Notes: generated from the letters alone by a model not told the origin. A stretch of DNA of 64,000 nt from Dichetophora obliterata (GCA_963920525.1 OY986436.1:178657361-178721360), one strand, 5' to 3'. Positions 33,138 to 45,075 are shown, counted from the first letter of the stretch. Numbers and translations are program-made.

Positions 33138-34452
33138 ACCAGTAGTTCCAGTCTTGAAGAAATCTCAAATAAATCATGTACGATTTTTCTTGATCCTTGA
33201 CGAAACTTGCTGATTTGGCCATACATTACATTGACGCAAATTTCATATAAATGTTCCAAATTAGTGCAAGACGCAATGCAGAAACGTCGGTATTTATCGT
33301 GCACGAACCCAATATCTAAATATTGAGGAAGTTTCGTTTAGGAAAACTAGACAGGAATATAAAGAAAATTTTTCAAGGAATTAAAATGGAAACGTGCAAT
33401 AAAATTCGTGAAGGAATGTTATGCCGAAACGTTGAAGAAGTGAAAACGCTGTATTGTTGCAGTTTAGCCTCTGAACGATTCGGTGAATTACAACAATAAT
33501 GAATGTCTTCAAGTTGTTGAAATAAAGTGGAAAAAGTTAGGCACTGACAACCGTTGCTTTGCATTATATTTTGTATGAATTTTTTAAATAGCATCTTTAT
33601 GCAAAACGAACGATGCGTGTATTTGACGAAGACCTCGTGTAAAAGCCGTGAGTTAGCTGTTTTGGTTCCATGCAAAACGAATGTCAGACAAGAACGAAAA
33701 CAGCTGGCTCAGTAACGAGCGATGACGTAAACTCAGTATGAAATTGGTTTTATATAAGAAAAAAAAAAATCCGAACGAAACGTCAAAATTAGACGAGAGC
33801 AAATTTGGCTTCGTTGTGAACATTTTTAGCAGGAAAATGAAAGTTCCTGTTAAGAAAAGCTAATTGTTATTCTATTAAATAAGATTCAAAATTATTTTCT
33901 AGGGAATTTCAATAATATTAATAATAAGTATGAGTCAATATTTAATAAAAACACAACAAGTAGCAGCAACAACAGAGACAGCAGTAGGTGGTAAAAAGTC
34001 GACGCTTGTTAGCAGCAGCGATCCTCGGGCAGGGGTAATATTTATCATATCAATAACAATAATAATCGTATCGTGGCAAAAGTCAGCTAACAATAATCCA
34101 ATAAAAAAAATCAAAGAGATGATGAAGTAGTACCAGCATAAAAAAATTTGATTCAAATAAAAATGAAATTTTTAAGAATTTAGGGAAATTTACGCAAAAT
34201 CCTCAACTTTTGTAGTCTGGTTATACTACTTTTCACAAGCACTCACGTTGAGAGTATTTTAGTAACGTAAGCAACGTAATTGTGGACGGCGACGCAAGGA
34301 AATAATACATCAAGCCAATTTTGTCCGATCACGTCGTCAAATGAACGAGACTACGTTTTACCTAAAGATGTTGTAAGTCCAGCAGCTCAGGCAGAAAGTT
34401 CCTTCAAGAAATCATCACAAAAAGTTCGTCAATGATGCGGCGAACTACTGGG
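33138..34452 (-). mobile_element. CCCAGTAGT-ended element, copy 2, with a nested MITE
   Basis: Same sequence as 1454-1987. The ends are ACCAGTAGTTCC and, reversed, CCCAGTAGTTCG. TT lies at 33136-33137 and 34453-34454. Removing the element plus one TT restores HYLFGKL in the LINE, so the duplication is 2 bp. The minus-strand block with RRFC, LYEI, KFRQGSRKIVHDLFEIS is shared with copy 1. 33588-34373 is a later insertion. Confidence 0.75.
33588..34373. mobile_element. 786-bp Harbinger-like MITE inside the CCCAGTAGT element
   Basis: Comparison with copy 1 marks the insertion point. The ends are imperfectly inverted: 'gcatctttatgcaaaacg' and, reversed, 'acatctttaggtaaaacg'. TAA lies at 33585-33587 and 34374-34376. 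A 66-codon frame (33930-34130) matches nothing I know. Confidence 0.55.
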
Positions 34453-34867
34453 TTGTTTGGAAAGCTCCAGTTTTGTTTATCTAGAAGAAGTCATGTTTTA
34501 TTAGTTCCTAGGCATTATTCGTTTGATTCGCCTCACCTTTTTTTTTATTAACGCCATTAAAATATGGAATGCTTCACCTCGTAGGTTAAGTGAAATTAGT
34601 TTAAGAGGTGATTTTAGGCGCTCTATCTTATCTTTCTATTCTAATTCTTAGTTTTTTAACTCTAAAATACTTTATTTTCTCTATTCTTCTGTCTTTATTA
34701 ATAATTCTTAGCATATAATTTCAAATAAGATTTTATTTAGCATCTAAGATATTTAATAGTTATTATAAGCTTTCTTTTTTAAAATGCAATGTAACTTTAA
34801 CAGCCCTATTCTGGCAAATTAACAAATTATTAACCAGTATTTTGAATATTTCTATGTGTTTGTTGTC

Positions 34868-34987
34868 TTCAAAACAAAATTTAAAGCTCAAAAAACAAAA
34901 TTTTTTAATGAAATTGTCAATAACTGAAAAGGAGTTGACAGTTTTATCAAAATTTTTTATTTTTGAGCTTCAAATTTAGTTTTGAAA
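34868..34987. repeat. ~120-bp hairpin MITE
   Basis: 'ttcaaaacaaaatttaaagc' pairs with 'gcttcaaatttagttttgaa' at the far end, with 'caaaattttttaat' inverted inside. No ORF. Confidence 0.5.
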
Positions 34988-35344
34988 TCAAAAAATTACA
35001 ACAAAAACATAAGGGCTATTCCCGATTACGGGCAAATAGCGTGGCATCGTGGCATTTGCAAAATATGATGGCAAATATTTTCAACACAACAACAAAATAT
35101 ACAGATTTGCATTTGCCCGACTGTGTCAAATTTGCAACACTAAATTCGCATTGCAAACAGTCGAGCATGGGCAAAACTTATTTGCCAATCAATCAGCTGT
35201 CACATTTAAACCAAACGCCGCTAATAAAACAAAATTAACAGACTCTGATATGGAACTCACGAACTAAAGCGCGATCCGATTGTCCAAGAACCACTTCTTC
35301 GCAAGTTTGCTCATATGTTTCCTGGAGTTGTCTTGTTGATAAAC

Positions 35345-37310
35345 TCATATTACTTACTACTTAATTAGTTGGCGCTACAACCGTATGTCGGTCTTGGCCT
35401 CATCTAAGAATTTGCGCCAGCCATTTCTGTCTTTCGCTTGCTGGCGCCAGTTGGAAATTCCAAGCTTCGTCAGGTTGTCCTCTACATGGTCTTTCCAACG
35501 AAGATGCGGTCGTCCATTTCTGCGTTGACCGCCGCTGGGTATCGAATCGAATGTTTTCTTCACTGGAGCATCGTCTTTCATGCGCTGAACATGACCTAGC
35601 CAGCGAAGCCGCTCGATTTTAATGCGCTATATCAATGTCAGCGTACAGCCCATACAGTTCATCATTCCACCGTATTCGGTACTCGCCATTGACGCAGATT
35701 GGTCCGTAGATCTTGCGAAGAATCTTTCTCTCGAATGCTCCTAAAGTCTTTTCATCAAAACTGCTCAGCGTCCAGGTTTGTGATGCGTAAAGTAGGACGG
35801 GCATGATGAGCGATTTATAGAGCGTGATTTTCGTTCGTCGAGAGAGGGCTCTGCTTCTCAATTGCCTACTGAGCCCAAAGTAACACCTGTTGGCAAGAGT
35901 TATTCTTCGTTTGATCTTAATGCTGATGTCGTTGGTTGAATTAATGCTGGATCCCAGATAAACGAAGTTCTTCACAACCTCGAAGGAGGTATTGTCAACG
36001 GTAACGTGGGTGCCAAGACGCTGGGACTGTTTGTTTGTTGACACTAAGTATTTTGTCTTATCTGCATTCACTGACAGACCCATTCGACTTGACTCTCTTT
36101 CTAATCTGGAAAATGCTGCACTGACTTCGCGCGTATTATGTCCAATGATATCTATGTCATCAGCATACGCAAGCAGCATAACACTCTTGTAGAATATTGT
36201 GCCACTACGTCTCAGATTAGCAGCTCGGATGATCTTTTCCATCATTAGGTTGAAAAAGTCGCACGATAAGGAATCACCTTGTCTGAAACCTCGTTTGGTA
36301 ATAAATGGTGGGGAGAGGTACTTCCCGATTTTAACTGTGCTACTGGTGTCGCTCAGTGTCATCCTGCAAAGTCGTATTAGTTTTGCAGGAATACCAAACT
36401 CAGACATGGTGGAGTACAGGTGCTTCCTTATTGGGCTGTCGAAGGCGGCTTTATAGTCGACAAAAAGATGGTGGGTGTTGACTTGTTTTTCTTGAGTCTT
36501 CTCCAAGATTTGTCGTAGCGTGAAAATCTGGCCGATGGTGGATTTTCCAGGTTTGAAGCCACACTGATAAGGTCCGATCAGTTCGTTTACAATAGGCTTA
36601 AATCTTTCACATAAAACGCTCGACAGGACCTTATATGCGATATTAAGAACCACGACCATGTTTTGTGCTACGGCAAAGTCAATCAGTCTCATTCCGTTAT
36701 CGAAGGTGCTATCGTGGAGGCTGAACTTTCTGACTGTTAGACCAAATACATTTTCCTTGCCTACCTTAGCGTTGAAGTCACCAAGCACGATTTTTACGTC
36801 GTGACGGGGGCAGCGCTCGTAAGTATTTTAAAGGCGCTCGTAGGAAATTTCCTTGGTATCATCGTTCTTGTCTTTTGTCGGAGCGTGCGCCCATATTAGG
36901 CTTATATTAAAAAATTTAACCTTGATGCGGATTATAGCAAGCCTTTCGTTGACAGGTGTGAATCGTAGGACGTGGGGCTGTAGTCTCTTGCCAACTACAA
37001 ATCCGCATCCAAACTCGTGCTTCTCTGCATAGCCGCTGTAATAGATATCAGAGGGTGTAAGCCGAATGCAACCCTGTCCCTTCCATCGCATGTCTTGGAT
37101 AGCAGTGATATCAGCTTTGCATCTTTGCAAGACATCAGTCAGTTGGATAGGGTTTCCAATTAAGGGTTCGGACATTCCAGGTGCATATCCGTAAATCATT
37201 ATCAGTTTTCGTTTGCGGTATTCGTCATCAGATTTGGGGATCAGTTTTCTTCTAATCTTATTTGTTTTCATTGAAATCAGTTTTTATGGGTAGACTTCAA
37301 ACCCGACGCA
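35345..37310 (-). pseudogene. RTE-like LINE: endonuclease and reverse transcriptase, nearly full but broken
   Basis: One frame on the minus strand runs from 37271 to 35619. The endonuclease part has DITAIQDMRWKGQGC and LGDFNAKVGKENVFG. A stop (TAA near 36827) follows YERL. The RT part has GPYQCGFKPGKSTIGQIFTL, FVDYKAAFDS, KRGFRQGDSLSCDFFN, and the active site LLAYADDIDIIG with both Asp intact, then thumb sequence ending in YRIRWNDELYGLYADIDI. A frameshift at about 35618 leads to the C-terminal tail RWKDHVEDNLTKLGISNWRQ (35581-35375). Endonuclease and RT are joined abruptly (AQNMVV|VLNIAYKVL), so an internal deletion removed the end of the endonuclease and the start of the RT. RTE/BovB-type by its motifs; exact clade uncertain. 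Confidence 0.9.
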
Positions 37311-37894
37311 CAACCTTTTTTAAGCCTAGGAAGACCCGCCGCTCAGATTAGCCTCCAAACTAACGGTTGTCAGTTTTGACGTTGCCCGTTGCTTCAAAAC
37401 TTACTTGATCTAAATATTTTTTAATTACATGAATTTAATTGTGTGCTTTACATCAAGTATGTTTTTAAAAATTCAACAACAACACCAATCTGTATGAAAA
37501 ACTCTTTCAATCCTATGGTGCATTTCGACAAACTGTCGAACACCAATGAATATTGAAATATATAAGAAGCAACTAGAACAGATCTATAAATAGCCTACTG
37601 CTTTTAAATGTCATATGATTAAGTAGCCAATTTGAACGTTCAATTTGTTCAATATAGTTCAGATGAATGAGTTCCAAAACGTGTGAAGTCATATTCGACT
37701 TTAAGCAGTGAGTTGATCACAGCTTGATCACTCAAAGACTACTGAAGAGCAAATGTAGCAATTTCCGAAACAGACTGTCTAGTCAGCTAAGTGATTGACT
37801 CTTTACAAAGTAGTAGTTGTTGTTGTTGCCTTCTTAAAAACATACTTGATCTAAAGCTACAAATTTATTAACAATTTTTTAGTTTCAAATTTTT

Positions 37895-37945
37895 ATTCAT
37901 TTTGTATAGCGCGAAACGAAGTTTACCGGGTTCAGCTAGTATATC
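37895..37945 (+). mobile_element. Possible Helitron 3' terminus
   Basis: 'cgaaacgaagtttaccgggt' then 'tcagctagt': a small stem (AAAC/GTTT), 11 nt, then CTAG followed by T, the layout of a Helitron 3' end. No matching 5' end was identified. Confidence 0.35.
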
Positions 37946-37949
37946 AACA

Positions 37950-39880
37950 CAAATAAATACATAATTAGTGCAATTAAAAAAAAAATTGCAGTTTTTTTGA
38001 AGCTTAGCACATTACTTTACCACAAAAATTTCCTATTTTGTCAATTCGTATGCTTTACTGACAATTTATTTATCAGTACTTTACTGAAATTAATTAACAT
38101 AATCAATACTGAACTGTTTCGTGAAATTATGAAAGTTACTTAAAAAAGAATTGGAATTGTTGCATACAAACTATCATGCAACAAACAAAATTGAAATAGC
38201 TTGTAAAAGTTGCTATTTTGTGTTCTTCGAATGATGTCATTAGAATTTCTTTTTATTGTAAACCATATTTTAAAACTTGTAAACATTCTTTGAATTAATT
38301 GCACAGAAAATTCCAGAATCTTTGTAGCCAGATCTACTTCAAACTGCCTCATATGTGACAGTTTATCTCTTGTAATTTGCACATAAAAAGTGGTTTCATT
38401 GATCTTTGTTTTGTTATTTAGTAAATGTGAGTGTTGTCAAAGTTTAAACACTTTTTTGTTTTTTTTTTAATTAAAAATATCTTTAACAATTTATATATCT
38501 CTAATGTGACATGAGAAAACACTCCTTGCAGCTAATTTTTTGAGCCAATAAAATATCTTCAGTACTCCGAAAAAGAGTCTGACGAAATGACGTAGTTTGG
38601 CACAACAAATATATAGTACACAATAGCACGAGTATAAACAATTATTGAGTTATTTTAATGAACATGGTGTTGTTTTAATTTTGGTTGATTATTTATTTTA
38701 TCCAAATTCATCAGCTCATTCAACATTTATAAAAAAAAAACTTAAAAGCCGAGAATAGCTACATCAATAAAAAAATACTCTTAAATTAACAGAAAAAATA
38801 ACGAAAAAGTTAAACAGACACAAACAATAATTAGTTTTAATAAAACTAAACAAAATAGTACAAAAAGTTAAGTGAGCAATTAAGTATTTAACATTTTCTA
38901 AATAAACAAAACTGAAAGGGGGGAAAACAGTAAATGCTGACAGGAAGTAGTAGAAACGGTGAATAACAAGTGCATTTGACCATTTGCAGGAACTTTCTTG
39001 TACGTCATTAATTATTGGCACGTGCATAGAAATTGTTGACTCTGTTTTTACTATTCACTTTTAATGTTTATTAACAGCAACACAATTAAATGACAGCAAT
39101 AACAGAGTAGCAAAAGCAATGGCTAAGAGGTTTTTGTACCCCAGATGTTATGATAATTCTATCTGAATAATCTAATACGCTAATTTTAACTTTACAATTG
39201 AGCTCTTAAGATTAATGATATGAATACACATATTAGCTAAACATAAAAAGTTCAATCTTGTTTATATAGCTTATGTGACCTGCAAAAGTATCAAACAGTT
39301 TATCTGGGCTGTGATCACGTTTGCCAAGATTCGTTGGATGATATCGTTCTGACCATACTGTAACATCACGCATCGATTTAAAGTATCGGCTAAACGATAT
39401 CGTTTTACAAAAAGCAGGTAAATTCTATCGTCTTGACGATTGATTTGACATGAAAGCTGACTCGCTAACATCTTGCTATTGTCGCTTTTAGTTTTCATAT
39501 ATGTACATACATATAACTATTTCTTAAATGTTTCGGGCTCGGAATTCGGGCTCATTTTATTGAATGTGGTGATGAATGTGTAGAAAAATAAAATTGTTGT
39601 CACAACGAAAGATTCTTATGGATAATCTGATATTTTATCTCTTCCATCAAAAAAGAGTGTAAATTGCTATTAAAAGTATAGGGTATTAATATTTTTTTAT
39701 TTTAGCGAATATTTTAGCAGTGTCTTGATTGTTTTTTTTTAAATTTTTCATTTTTTACTTTGGTAACAATTCTTTAAAAATATGTTTGAAGTTGAAAGTC
39801 TATTATTAATAAATACTTTAAATATTTATAAATGAAAATAATGTTCTTATATAGTTATTTCAGTAAGGATTTTTGTTATG
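37950..39880. other. No identifiable gene
   Basis: AT-rich, with short frames only. No TIR pair, LINE block or transposase motif was recognised. Confidence 0.5.
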
Positions 39881-39884
39881 TCAG

Positions 39885-40440
39885 GTTTGGCAGGGTTTAG
39901 AATGGTAAATGAGGTATCGAATGAAAGAGCTGGATGCGGAGGCTTGCACAATTTGGTTGGTTTTTCTATTAGTTATCTTTGACCAAGCGCGTCGGAAGCG
40001 AATTTCATCTGGGGGGGCATTACAAATGGGGGGCAGTACAAATAGTGGTGAAAAAAGTTCACCAAAATTTCTTCACATGAAACATGAAGAAGAGAGAAAG
40101 AAGAGGAAAATATATAATACAAAAATATTATCGTTGCAAAAAAACTGATATTTTGAATAACTTTGCCTTTTAAATTGTTTATCTAGCTAAAAAAGTGGGG
40201 GGCAACTGCCCACCTTTCCCCCCCGCTTCCGACGCCAATGTCTTTGACCTGAAATATGAGTGCTTGAAGAGAGCGCTTAAAGAACATGGTGTCAAAAGAC
40301 ATTTTAGACATTGCTAAGATAAACAACAAACACACCAGACATTTTTCGGTATCTCTTTCGGATACCCTACAATAAGCATTTTTTTCTGTAACATAAGTTA
40401 ATATATACTGTGATTTATATACTCTTCTAAGTAATAAATT
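39885..40440. repeat. Dispersed repeat, copy A (interrupted by a hAT MITE)
   Basis: 'aatgaggtatcgaatgaaag', 'tttgacctgaaatatgag', 'attttagacattgctaagat' and 'gataccctacaataagcatt' recur in the same order in copy B at 46195-46490. Copy B lacks the MITE, which defines its insertion site. No supported protein. Confidence 0.6.
39984..40240. mobile_element. 257-bp hAT MITE (CAWTGGCGTCGGAAGCG), copy 1
   Basis: The termini CAAGCGCGTCGGAAGCG and, reversed, CATTGGCGTCGGAAGCG are followed by C/G-rich 'ggggggcaactgccc' words. Perfect 8-bp duplications TCTTTGAC lie at 39976-39983 and 40241-40248. CAGTGGCGTAG-like starts with G-rich sub-termini are typical of Charlie-type hAT MITEs. A second, inverted copy is at 50450-50708. 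Confidence 0.85.
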
Positions 40441-41049
40441 TGAAAAAATTCCCCATAGCAAAATTTATTGCGAAAAATAATGGTATACGATAATGGTATA
40501 ATTTACCATTACTTCATTAATTCAATGTTTTATATTGTTCTCAAAAAACCTTAATAATATTAAATATTTGCTCAAAAATAGTCCAAAATATGTTTTTGTT
40601 GTGAATTTTTTTTGCTTAATATTTCTTTTTCCTCACTCTTTCATATGACATATCTTATATTATATTTGCGAAAATTACTACATTTTGACACATAATTCAA
40701 TTAACAGTTTCTATTATCGAAAATCATGGGTTACCCCCTATCATTTTTATGATCAAAATTAATTTTTTCAAAATGTTATTTTATTTTTTTTACAAAGTTT
40801 TACAGCTTAAAAATAATGTATGTGAAAAAAATTTTAAATATTTCAAAACACTCCATGGTCAGAGGTGTTAAAATATCATGGCCAGGAGGAAATTCAAACC
40901 TTGCGACATTGTCTTAGGGGGGTGGGGTATATATAATATGGGGTGGGGGTGGTATGATTATAAGGTATGACATATAGGGACGACCCCTAATAAGCATAAT
41001 TTGAACTATCATTTTTGTATAGCGAATTGAGAATATGTAAGAAAAACCC

Positions 41050-42250
41050 AAATATTTTAGAAAATAAGAATGCTTAGTGAAGAGGGGCAGGGGGGGGGGT
41101 CAAGATTTTTTGACAACGTGTGACATAAAGGAAAAGGGTCTGAAATAGAAAAACTTAGCTATGTTTCGTTTTTTTCAAAACGAAAACTATTATTTTGCTG
41201 TTTTAACTGAAAAGTAAAGAAGGACTTAAAATTTACTTAGCATTCACACCTGTTTTTTGATCCTTAATACAGCAACAAGTTAATTTTCGATAAAAATTTT
41301 TTTTAACATATCAGATTAGAATAAACATAGTACATTTTTATTAACGTTAAAAATTTTTTAAACGTATTCAGTTTTTATTTGATGAAAGATGGAAAATACT
41401 TTGGGAATAAGCTTTAAGCTAAAAATTTGTTTTTCGGGTGACAGATACAGGATGGATGGTTTTAAATAAAATGTTGGCGGTGAAAAAAATAATAGGATTA
41501 GTGCTTACATTTGATCTATCGAGGTGTTATTTGAAAAAGATGAACTATTTATCTAATTTTTGTTTTTCATTGGGACTCCCAGAAGGGGAACACATCATTC
41601 TTTTTGTGGAGACATTTAGAAGGGTGGTAAATATGAATGGGTATTTTGAAAATAATTGATAGGGATGAAAAATTAATAGAACCTGGTTTTATATTTGGCA
41701 CCTCTAGAGGTCACACTGGCGTGCCATGTAAAAATTTTGTGAAATTAGAGATTGTGAAATAAAGGAATGAGTTTATATAATTGCAAAAACTTCGTAAAGT
41801 GAAAGATTATATGAGTGAAAAACAGAAACACAGAAAGTATTGTTCAACTTGGTTTATTTGAGGAGTTCAATCTTAAAGCGACAACTATTCAAGAGGGATG
41901 AAATACATTTGATCGCTATGAACATTTAACAAAAGAGCACTCATGTTTTTTATATTCACGAATGTAGAAATTAAGGTGAATTGTTCGTCAAAAGAATAAT
42001 ATTCTTCCGAAGTAGTCTTACCCTGTATTAAGCCATGTAGTTGTTGCTTACAACTTATTCCGTCATTTACAGTTCTATAGCACGGCTGCACAATGGGTTA
42101 AAGTGTTATCTCTGTCAAATTGCAATATTAGGTTCATATTAATTAATGAAAAGTTATTTAAATGAGATGGTTGAACAGAAACCACTCTCTAGACTCTTAA
42201 AATTTCTATATCTAAAGGTTTTCATTCAGTCATAATACTTATAATAAGAT
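41050..42250. other. No identifiable gene; G-rich tract at 41086-41101
   Basis: A run 'gggcaggggggggggg' lies near 41086. The short frames at 41438-41659 and 42091-41885 (minus) match nothing I know. Confidence 0.45.
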
Positions 42251-42261
42251 CTCTAAAGATT

Positions 42262-42300
42262 ATATCCAGCCAACCCGATATTCGGGGGACAATCACTAGT
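42262..42300 (+). mobile_element. Possible Helitron 3' terminus
   Basis: CCCGATATTCGGG forms a 5-bp stem, followed by 9 nt and CTAG then T ('ggacaatcactagt'), the classical Helitron 3' end. The 5' end was not found; upstream sequence has no Rep or helicase motif. Confidence 0.4.
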
Positions 42301-42973
42301 ATAATTTAATTTAGTTCGAAGCTATCGGTTATCAAAGTATGCTTTTATGTATGTATTGGAGATAATTAACCTCTGAAGTGGGTGTCGCTTAACACATATT
42401 AAATAAATATTATGTACAACCTTAGAAATTCTTGGAAGTGGGGGCTTCTAATGATTTACTGGAAACGATTGTGGCATCTCTGTTGCCCAAAGCACACTCT
42501 TGGCAACTGTCTCTGATACCATGAAGGCATTTGAAGCAAGGATATGCCCAATGTTGATACAATGGAAGATTAAAAAATAAGGTAGTAGAGAGGAGACAAA
42601 ACAATGGTTTTACCGGAAATATTCCATACCAAGAACTTCACTGACATTTTCTTTAATCTCAATTGACGGCATATCACATCAAGCGATAACAAAGTGCAAA
42701 TACCTATTGTTTGATTGTTTGCATTTTAAAAATTTTTTTTGGTATAATTTTAAGAAGGGCCGTATCCAGAATATTTAATGGGGCATTTTGCTTACAGAAA
42801 TGTATTGGTGACGATATGATACAGCTACGTGCAACTAATAAGGGACAGTGATTTTTGATATGTAATGATAAGCAATTCTTTTTAGAAAATGCAACGCTGG
42901 TACTTTCGAAAATACCACATTGACATCACTTTTTTACCGTTATTCTTTAACAGTGAAGCTAAATTTGCTCTGA

Positions 42974-44221
42974 TGGGGGTTGGAATTAATTTTAAAGTTT
43001 TTTTTCGGTTTTTGAGCATTTATTTAGAAACAACGGTACAATGTATATTATTCAAAGTATTGTCCATCGTAAGCTACAACATTTTCTCATCTTTCTGGCA
43101 GCATATGGATTCCGCGCCGGAAGAACGATTCGTCTTTTGAGGCAATCCACGAATCGACCCATTTTTTGGTATCCTCGTAAGAAGTGAAGCGCTGCTCAGC
43201 CAAGCCATGCGTCATCGATCTGAATAGGTGGTAGTCGGAAGGGTCTATGTCTGGGCTATAAGGCGGGTGGGGTAGTACATCCCAATTCAGCGCCTCCAAC
43301 GTTTCCTTGACGGTTCTTGCAACATGTGGCCATGCGTTGTCATGTTGAAAAACCACTTTGTCGTGTCTTTTGGCATATTCCGGCCGTTTAACCTTTAATG
43401 CTCGGCTCAATTGCATCAATTGTTGTTGGTAGCGTTCCCCAGTGATGGTTTCGTTAGGTTTTTGTAGCTTATAGTACACGACACCCTTCTGATCCCACCA
43501 AATACACAGCATAAGCTTGGCGCCATGAATATTCGGCTTGGCCCTCGATGTTGATGCATGGCCGGGTGGTCCCCACGATTTTTTTCGCTTAGGATTATCG
43601 TAATGGATCCACTTTTCATCGCCAATGACAATACGATGCAAAAAACTCTTCCTTTTATGCCGTTGAAGCAGTTGTTCACACATGCAAAATCGCTGTTCAA
43701 CGTCTCTCGGCTTCAACTGGTACGGCACCCAATTTCCTTGCTTTTGAATCATTCCCATGGCCTTCAAGCGTTTGCCGACCGTTGATAAGTCGACTCCCAA
43801 TGATTCTGACAATTCTTGAAGGGTTTGACACGGGTCTTCATCGAGCAAAGCCTCTAATTCCTCATCTTCAAACTTTTTCGGCTGGCCCGGACGCTCTTTG
43901 TCTTCCGTATCAAAATCACCACTTTTAAACCGACAGAACCAGTAATCACAAGTAGAAATCGATGGAGCCTCAGTAAGCGTGCGTTGTGCTTCAACCGCTT
44001 TTTTCTTCAAATGGAAGCACAAAAGTAAACCTTCCCGCAAATTGCGTTTTGTTGGAACGAAAGTCGACATGTTCACAGAGAAAAAAATATATGTTGTTTA
44101 CACTTCAGTGGAATGACACATACTGAAAAATGAAGCTTAGACAATGTGCTTTGCACCGATGCGATCTATTGATAGTTACGCCATCTCTTAGAAAACCTTT
44201 AAAACTAATTCCAACCCCCAA
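42974..44221 (-). mobile_element. Mos1-like mariner (mauritiana subfamily), nearly intact
   Basis: The inverted ends TTGGGGGTTGGAATTARTTT lie at 42974 and 44221; TA is present on the right side, GA on the left. The minus-strand transposase starts at 44076 (or Met at 44070) and is open for 329 codons to 43087. It has MSTFVPTKR, WFCRFKSGDFDTEDKERPG, the linker WVPYQL (WVPHEL in Mos1), RKSFLHRIVIGDEKWIHYD, VVFQHDNAWPHVARTV and PYSPDIDPSDYHLF. The three catalytic Asp are present with 34 residues between the last two (DD34D). A single TGA in place of Trp in LPERW (43086-43084) removes the last 13 residues, ending AYDGQYFE. The closest known relative by eye is Mos1. It is the youngest-looking coding element in the window. 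Confidence 0.95.
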
Positions 44222-44716
44222 TAGTTATTCTTTAGCAGTGAAGTCATTTGAAATTTTGTTAAAAGTAGCTCGTGCAACAAAGTAGGGACAGTGACAAAAT
44301 CAAATTTTTAATAAGCTTATAAAATAAAAAAAACTTTATGTACATTTTATGTACATTTATAGTTACAAGTTTTTATTAGAGTTATTTTTGGTAGTTTACA
44401 ATGGGAAATTACTCTAGTGACGTCAGCACCCAAAAAATCATTATTCAGATGCACCAAGATGGAAGATCATGTCGACAAATCGCAGCTGCCTTAAAAGTTT
44501 CTAAAAACATGGTTGGTGTTAATTTTCTATGATTTACATACAAATTTTAATGTTTGATAGTGTAAATCATTCTTGATGTTAAAAACAAATTCTAGTTGTT
44601 TGATAGTTTAAAATCGTTTATTGAACTTTAGGTCAGGTTAGAACAATTAATTGCTCTACCGAATTTTTTCCAAAGAAACAACACAAACATTTTTTCAATA
44701 TGAAAAGGAAAACATC

Positions 44717-45072
44717 ACACAGTAAAACATTTGAGGTTAAATTTTATCTTTTTTATAACATTTGTGTGGTATAAACTATTTTTATTCCAAGTAATTTATA
44801 AATTTTATGCCACTCAATACTATAAAAATAACAAAACAAATATAATTTAAAAATTGTATATGGATATCATGTAAAAATCAAAATAAATTGTGGTTCGAAA
44901 GTAAAAAATTCACCAAAATCGGGAAATTTAAAAATATAGTGGTTTTGATTGGTGAGAAAAATGGTCTGGAAAAATTTATATGATTTGATGGTATAACTTT
45001 TAAAGCATTTTTGGTTTGGATTTATATGTATACCAAATAGTATAAAATGTATCCTCATATTTTTTACTGTGT
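44717..45072. mobile_element. 356-bp MITE (ACACAGTAAAA ends)
   Basis: The left end ACACAGTAAAACATTTGAGG is mirrored by 'cctcatattttttactgtgt'. AT-rich with no ORF. Inserted in the Tc1 element, next to the SINE-like unit. Confidence 0.6.
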
Positions 45073-45075
45073 AGC

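Larger units (their letters stand above)
32170..34650 (+). mobile_element. Non-LTR LINE (RT C-terminal part) interrupted by two DNA elements
   Basis: Three pieces read on as one protein. 32170-32331: HVNSVVKKVYYVLR, LKRKLVIQLILPLITYSETV. 32943-33137: LDSSSQLKLQIAFNYATRYV, YGLRKYDHLS, one stop, MYLHKLIHEKTPHYL. 34455-34650: FGKLQFCLSRRSHVLLVPRH, a frameshift in a T run, then INAIKIWNASPRRLSEISLR and a stop. This is the conserved C-terminal region of a CR1/Jockey-group LINE. The gaps are a 609-bp and a 1315-bp DNA element; removing each with one 2-bp duplication restores the frame. Confidence 0.85.

Noticed and set aside
35992..36456. Plus-strand frames of 66 and 85 codons
   Set aside because: Antisense of the RTE-like reverse transcriptase.
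41086..41101. G-rich run as a G-quadruplex regulatory site
   Set aside because: A single long G run without the loop pattern or a nearby gene; could be a sequencing homopolymer.
42422..42604. Minus-strand frame with CFKC...CQEC, possible zinc knuckle
   Set aside because: Spacing does not fit CCHC knuckles and no gag or pol sequence adjoins it.
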